A DNA stretch of 49,662 bases from CAYUIV01 sp964444925. Its GTDB lineage: Bacteria > Pseudomonadota > Gammaproteobacteria > Diplorickettsiales > Diplorickettsiaceae. The notes below the pieces were generated by a model. It had not been told where the DNA came from, made no database searches, and worked only from the letters and a program-made list of their open reading frames with translations. Below, in pieces: positions 45,941 through 49,662 of the stretch. Numbering within the stretch: position 1 is the first letter of the stretch; the number at the start of each line of letters is the position of its first letter. Where the stretch lies: positions 1 through 49,662 of the forward strand of contig CAYUIV010000006.1 of NCBI GenBank assembly GCA_964444925.1, given 5' to 3'. A program made the position numbers and the translations under genes.

Positions 45941-48457
45941 TTATTCTGCAATGCATTGTATTGCAACTAGTCTTTCTGCATCTTCCAACCGTATTAGACG
46001 GACTCCTTGAGATACACGACTGGTACGTCGAATGCCCACAATTTCAGTACGAATCAGATTAGCTCGGTTAGTAATTAACATAACCTCGTCTTGTTCTGTC
46101 ACCTGTAATGCAGCGACAATTCTTCCATTACGTATACTCGTTTTAATTGCTGTGACCCCTTGACCACTTCGCCCTGTAAGACGGTGTTCTTCAATTGGCG
46201 TGCGTTTACCATACCCATTCTCTGTAACAGTTAAAATTTCTCCACTCGATTGTGCAATAATGAGAGAAATAACACGTTGTGTTTCTTTTAAACGTACTCC
46301 TCGCACACCTCTTGCCGTACGGCCCATAGCTCTTACTTGCGTTTCTTTGAAACGAATGACTTTACCTGCATCTGTAAAGAGTAAAACATCTTGTTGACCA
46401 TCTGTTAATGCAACGCCAACAAGAAAATCTTTTGTATCTAAGTCAATAGCATTAATACCATCTTTTCGAGGTCTTGAAAAATGAATTAATGGAGTTTTCT
46501 TAACGATACCTTGAGCTGTTGCCATAAAAATGTAGCAATTTTCTAAGTACTCATTTACCGGCAAGATGGCATGAATTTTTTCATTCTCTTTTAAAGGAAG
46601 AAAATTAACAATAGGTCTGCCTCGCGAACCGCGTCCACCTTGAGGTAGTTGATAGGTTTTAAGCCAATAAGCCCGTCCTGCACTTGAAAAACACACTAAC
46701 ATTTGATGACTATTGGCAACAATAAATTGTTCCATAAAATCTGTTTCTTTTACATCTCCCGATGATTTTCCTCGTCCTCCTCTTTTTTGTGCTTGATAGC
46801 TAGTCAAGCTTTGAGTTTTTGTGTATCCCTCATGAGATACTGTGATAACGCGCTCTTCACGTGGAATAAGATCTTCATTTTGAATATCAAGTACTGCATC
46901 CAAAATTTGAGTGCGACGCGCATCTCCAAATTCTTTTTGAATAGTATGCAATTCACTTTGAATAACAGATTTCAAATGATTTGGATCATTTAGAATTTGT
47001 GACAATTCTTTAATTTTTTCGATTTGACCGCGATAGTCTTCGAGTAATTTATGATGTTCAAGATTAGTTAAACGGTGTAGCCGTAAATCGAGGATAGCTT
47101 GTGCTTGTGTTTCAGAGAGGCAATACTTTCCATTTTCTTGTCTCGTATTTTCTTGATGGATACCCTGGCTTTTTGAAAGATTAAGTAATGCTTGTACAGC
47201 TTCAACTTTCCATGCATTTTGAATCAATGCTTGCTTTGCGCGAGCACTGTCTTGGGACGTTTTAATGACTTGGATAATTGCATCAATATTTGTAAGTGCA
47301 ATACTGAGTCCCTCTAACAAATGTGCGCGTTCCCTTGCTTTGTTTAAATCAAATAAGGTACGTCGTGTTACAATTTCACGTCTGTGGCGTAAAAATGCTT
47401 CTAACATTTGTTTCATATTGCAAAGTACCGGTCGTCCTTCTTGTAGGGCAACCATATTGACATGGAAATGCGCTTGTAAAGCAGTATGTGCAAAAAGGTT
47501 GTTTAAAACAATTTCTGGTAAATCACCACGACGAATCTCAATGACAATACGCATACCTTCTCGATCACTTTCATCACGAAGTGCTGTGATGCCTTCTATT
47601 CGTTTATCACGAACGAGTACTGCAATTTTTTCAATTAACCGTGCTTTGTTCACTTGATAGGGTAATTCAGAGACAATAATCTTTTGTTTACCAGATTTTG
47701 TTTCTTCTTCTACGTGTGTCACTGCACGCATCGTAATTTTTCCACGTCCTAAGCGATAAGCTTCTATGATACCGTTTCGTCCATGAATTACGCCAGCTGT
47801 TGGAAAATCAGGTCCTGGCATGTGTTCTATTAATTGTTCAACCGTTAAATCTGGGGTATCTAGCAGTGCACTACATGCGCTGATGACTTCACTTAAATTA
47901 TGTGGTGGAATGTTAGTTGCCATTCCAACTGCAATACCTGAACTACCATTAATAATGAGATTAGGAATTCGTGTAGGCAATACGCTAGGTTCTACTTCAC
48001 TATTGTCATAGTTTGGAATGAAATCAACAGTCTCTTTCTCTATATCAGAAAGCATTTCATGTGCAATACGTGACATGCGTACTTCTGTATAACGCATTGC
48101 TGCTGCTTCGTCTCCATCAACAGAACCAAAGTTACCATGGCCATCAATGAGTTTGTAACGTGTTGAAAACGATTGAGCCATACGTACTACGGCTTCGTAA
48201 ATACTCAATTCTCCATGTGGATGATATTTACCAATGACATCACCTACGGTACGTGCTGACTTTTTATAAGGTTTATTCCAAAAATTGTTCAATGAATTCA
48301 TAGAGTGAAAGATACGACGGTGTACGGGTTTTAATCCATCACGTATATCAGGTAATGCACGACTTACAATGACACTCATCGCGTAATCAAGGTAAGATTT
48401 TTTTAATTCCGATTCAATCGGAATAGGCATCAATTCATTTGCAATTAATTCAGACAT
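45941..48457 (-). CDS. gyrA: DNA gyrase subunit A, with Leu at the quinolone position 83
   Basis: 838 residues; E. coli GyrA has 875. It cuts and rejoins DNA through Tyr123 (AAAMRYTEVR) and, with GyrB, introduces negative supercoils. The GyrA box QKRGGRGK and six beta-pinwheel blades make up the C-terminus, confirming gyrase rather than ParC. The quinolone-resistance region reads HPHGELSIYEA where E. coli has HPHGDSAVYDT. That gives Ser83 to Leu (codon TTG, 48206-48208), Asp82 to Glu and Asp87 to Glu. Ser83Leu is a classic resistance substitution; here it may be ancestral. The C-terminal acidic tail is short. Confidence 0.98.
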   Translation of the reverse strand: MSELIANELMPIPIESELKKSYLDYAMSVIVSRALPDIRDGLKPVHRRIFHSMNSLNNFWNKPYKKSARTVGDVIGKYHPHGELSIYEAVVRMAQSFSTRYKLIDGHGNFGSVDGDEAAAMRYTEVRMSRIAHEMLSDIEKETVDFIPNYDNSEVEPSVLPTRIPNLIINGSSGIAVGMATNIPPHNLSEVISACSALLDTPDLTVEQLIEHMPGPDFPTAGVIHGRNGIIEAYRLGRGKITMRAVTHVEEETKSGKQKIIVSELPYQVNKARLIEKIAVLVRDKRIEGITALRDESDREGMRIVIEIRRGDLPEIVLNNLFAHTALQAHFHVNMVALQEGRPVLCNMKQMLEAFLRHRREIVTRRTLFDLNKARERAHLLEGLSIALTNIDAIIQVIKTSQDSARAKQALIQNAWKVEAVQALLNLSKSQGIHQENTRQENGKYCLSETQAQAILDLRLHRLTNLEHHKLLEDYRGQIEKIKELSQILNDPNHLKSVIQSELHTIQKEFGDARRTQILDAVLDIQNEDLIPREERVITVSHEGYTKTQSLTSYQAQKRGGRGKSSGDVKETDFMEQFIVANSHQMLVCFSSAGRAYWLKTYQLPQGGRGSRGRPIVNFLPLKENEKIHAILPVNEYLENCYIFMATAQGIVKKTPLIHFSRPRKDGINAIDLDTKDFLVGVALTDGQQDVLLFTDAGKVIRFKETQVRAMGRTARGVRGVRLKETQRVISLIIAQSSGEILTVTENGYGKRTPIEEHRLTGRSGQGVTAIKTSIRNGRIVAALQVTEQDEVMLITNRANLIRTEIVGIRRTSRVSQGVRLIRLEDAERLVAIQCIAE

Positions 48458-48553
48458 GAGATTTTTACGTTAAGTCAGCGTTGGAGAATAGGTAGATAAC
48501 CTTTGTAGCGTATCAAAGTTTTAGTATAACTACTAATATATGAATTTATATAT

Positions 48554-48580
48554 AAAAAAACCCCATCTTGTGGGGTTTTC
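48554..48580 (-). terminator. Rho-independent terminator of groEL
   Basis: On the minus strand, AAAACCCCA and TGGGGTTTT form a stem with a short loop, followed by a run of seven T. It lies 17 nt after the groEL stop codon and before gyrA, which runs in the same direction. It is the clearest intrinsic terminator in the window. Confidence 0.9.
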
Positions 48581-48596
48581 TAGTGTCGTTGTGGAA

Positions 48597-49662
48597 TTAC
48601 ATCATGTCCATTCCACCCATGCCACCCATTCCTTGTGGTACACTTGCAGATTCTTCTTTCTTTGGTATTTCAACAATCATGCATTCTGTTGTAATTAACA
48701 TACCTGCAATGGAGGCTGCTTTTTGTAATGCGGTACGTGTTACTTTCGTAGGATCAACAATACCCATTTTAAGCATGTCACCGTATTCGTCCGTTGCAGC
48801 ATTGTAACCATAATTGATGTTTTGGCTACCTTCACCATGCAATAGCTTGTCCACTACAATAGCGCTTTCACCTCCTGCATTTTTGACAATGTGATTCAGT
48901 GGAGAACGTAAACTTTCGGCAATGATTGAAATCCCTGCGTTTTCATCTACATTTTCGCCTTTTAACTCTTCTAAAGCCTTTGCAGTTCTAAGTAGCGCGA
49001 CTCCACCACCCGGTACAATTCCTTCTTCGATGGCGGCCCGAGTTGCATTCAGAGCATCTCTAACGCGTGCGCTTTTCTCTTTCATTTCAACTTCTGTTGC
49101 TGCGCCAACTTTAAGTACGGCGACACCACCTGAAAGTTTTGCAAGACGTTCTTGATACTTTTCTTTCTCAAATGAAGAGGTGCACGCATCCATCTGTGTA
49201 TTGATTTCAGAAATACGTGTTTCAATTGTTGATTGATTTCCTCCACCATCAATAACAGTAAAGCTTTCTTTATCAACAACAATTCGTTTTGCTGTTCCTA
49301 AATCTTCAAGACTGGCTTTACCCAGTGTTAAGCCTACTTCTTCCGAAATAACATTTGCATTTGTTAAAATAGCAATATCTTGTAAAATTTCTTTACGACG
49401 ATCGCCAAATCCAGGTGCTTTAACTGCACATGCTTTCATGTGGCCACGTAATTTATTGACGATTAATACTGAAAGTGCTTCACCTTCTACATCTTCTGCA
49501 ATAATAAAGATTGAACGGCCTGCTTGTATTACTTTTTCTAACAATCCAATAAGGTCTTGGTGAGAAGAAAGCTTTTTATCTACCAACAAAATATACGGAT
49601 TTTCTAATTCAGCAGTTCCCGCTTGTGAATTTGTAATAAAATATGGTGAGATGTAGCCTCGG
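48597..49662 (-). CDS. groEL: Chaperonin GroEL, C-terminal part (runs off the window end)
   Basis: 355 codons are visible, open to the window edge. The first complete codons encode RGYISPYF, corresponding to about residue 197 of the ~548-residue protein. GroEL forms the 14-mer folding chamber with GroES. Seen here are most of the apical domain (SQAGTAELENPYILLVDKK), the lower intermediate region and the equatorial domain (PGGGVALLRT), with the Gly-Met tail GMGGMGGMDMM. No frameshift is seen. The gene ends in a strong terminator and is upstream of gyrA on the same strand. Confidence 0.98.
   Translation of the reverse strand, partial: RGYISPYFITNSQAGTAELENPYILLVDKKLSSHQDLIGLLEKVIQAGRSIFIIAEDVEGEALSVLIVNKLRGHMKACAVKAPGFGDRRKEILQDIAILTNANVISEEVGLTLGKASLEDLGTAKRIVVDKESFTVIDGGGNQSTIETRISEINTQMDACTSSFEKEKYQERLAKLSGGVAVLKVGAATEVEMKEKSARVRDALNATRAAIEEGIVPGGGVALLRTAKALEELKGENVDENAGISIIAESLRSPLNHIVKNAGGESAIVVDKLLHGEGSQNINYGYNAATDEYGDMLKMGIVDPTKVTRTALQKAASIAGMLITTECMIVEIPKKEESASVPQGMGGMGGMDMM

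Noticed and set aside
47265..47657. 130-codon open frame on the plus strand
   Set aside because: It is antisense to gyrA, has no family similarity, and gyrA is unambiguous over this stretch.

Overview
The window looks like part of a small, AT-rich chromosome of an intracellular gammaproteobacterium related to Legionella, Coxiella and Rickettsiella (Legionellales). The main reason is a run of ten Dot/Icm (type IVB secretion) genes in the Legionella icm order (dotM-dotL-dotJ-dotI-dotH-dotG-dotF-dotE-dotP-dotN), plus a separate icmF and six ankyrin-repeat genes, the classic effector type of such bacteria. The housekeeping genes (TruA, CpoB, PrlC, EpmA, BamD next to RluD, HolA, TamB) are gammaproteobacterial. 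Species cannot be named from the sequence alone.

Layout. 1-590: the 5' end of a 16S rRNA gene running left, with a leader (boxA, hairpin) and a good sigma-70 promoter. 591-2118: truA and cpoB, leftward. 2222-7285: tightly packed prlC-tyrS-adk-epmA, rightward. 7403-10102: an ankyrin gene and a membrane-anchored NlpC/P60 peptidase. 10444-13663: tRNA-Met and icmF, leftward. 13782-17525: comEA and two divergent paralogous ankyrin genes, the second lacking its 5' end. 17929-29190: tamB and the Dot/Icm block, leftward, apparently fed from a methyltransferase gene at 30393. 30438: an SDR pteridine reductase. 31361-40060: an accessory block of three ankyrin genes (one with a poly-A frameshift), a 790-residue protein of unknown function built from internal duplications, and a VUT-family transporter. 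40354-49662: leuS, holA-bamD, rluD, gyrA and the 3' part of groEL.

How it fits together. The Dot/Icm genes encode the coupling complex (DotL, DotM, DotN), the inner-membrane proteins (DotI, DotJ, DotE, DotP, DotF) and the envelope-spanning core (DotG, DotH). IcmF normally stabilises that core. The ankyrin proteins are plausible substrates. DotK, DotO (IcmB), IcmQRST, DotA-D and DotU are not in this window. DotG is much shorter than in Legionella.

The most interesting signal is that four of the six ankyrin proteins end in a shared P-x-E-[LVI]-x3-I-x3-L motif resembling an F-box. The ankyrin-then-F-box order is that of poxvirus PRANC proteins and could let secreted effectors recruit host SCF ubiquitin ligase. 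Other points are a frameshifted ankyrin gene at a seven-A run and a GyrA carrying leucine at the quinolone-resistance position 83.
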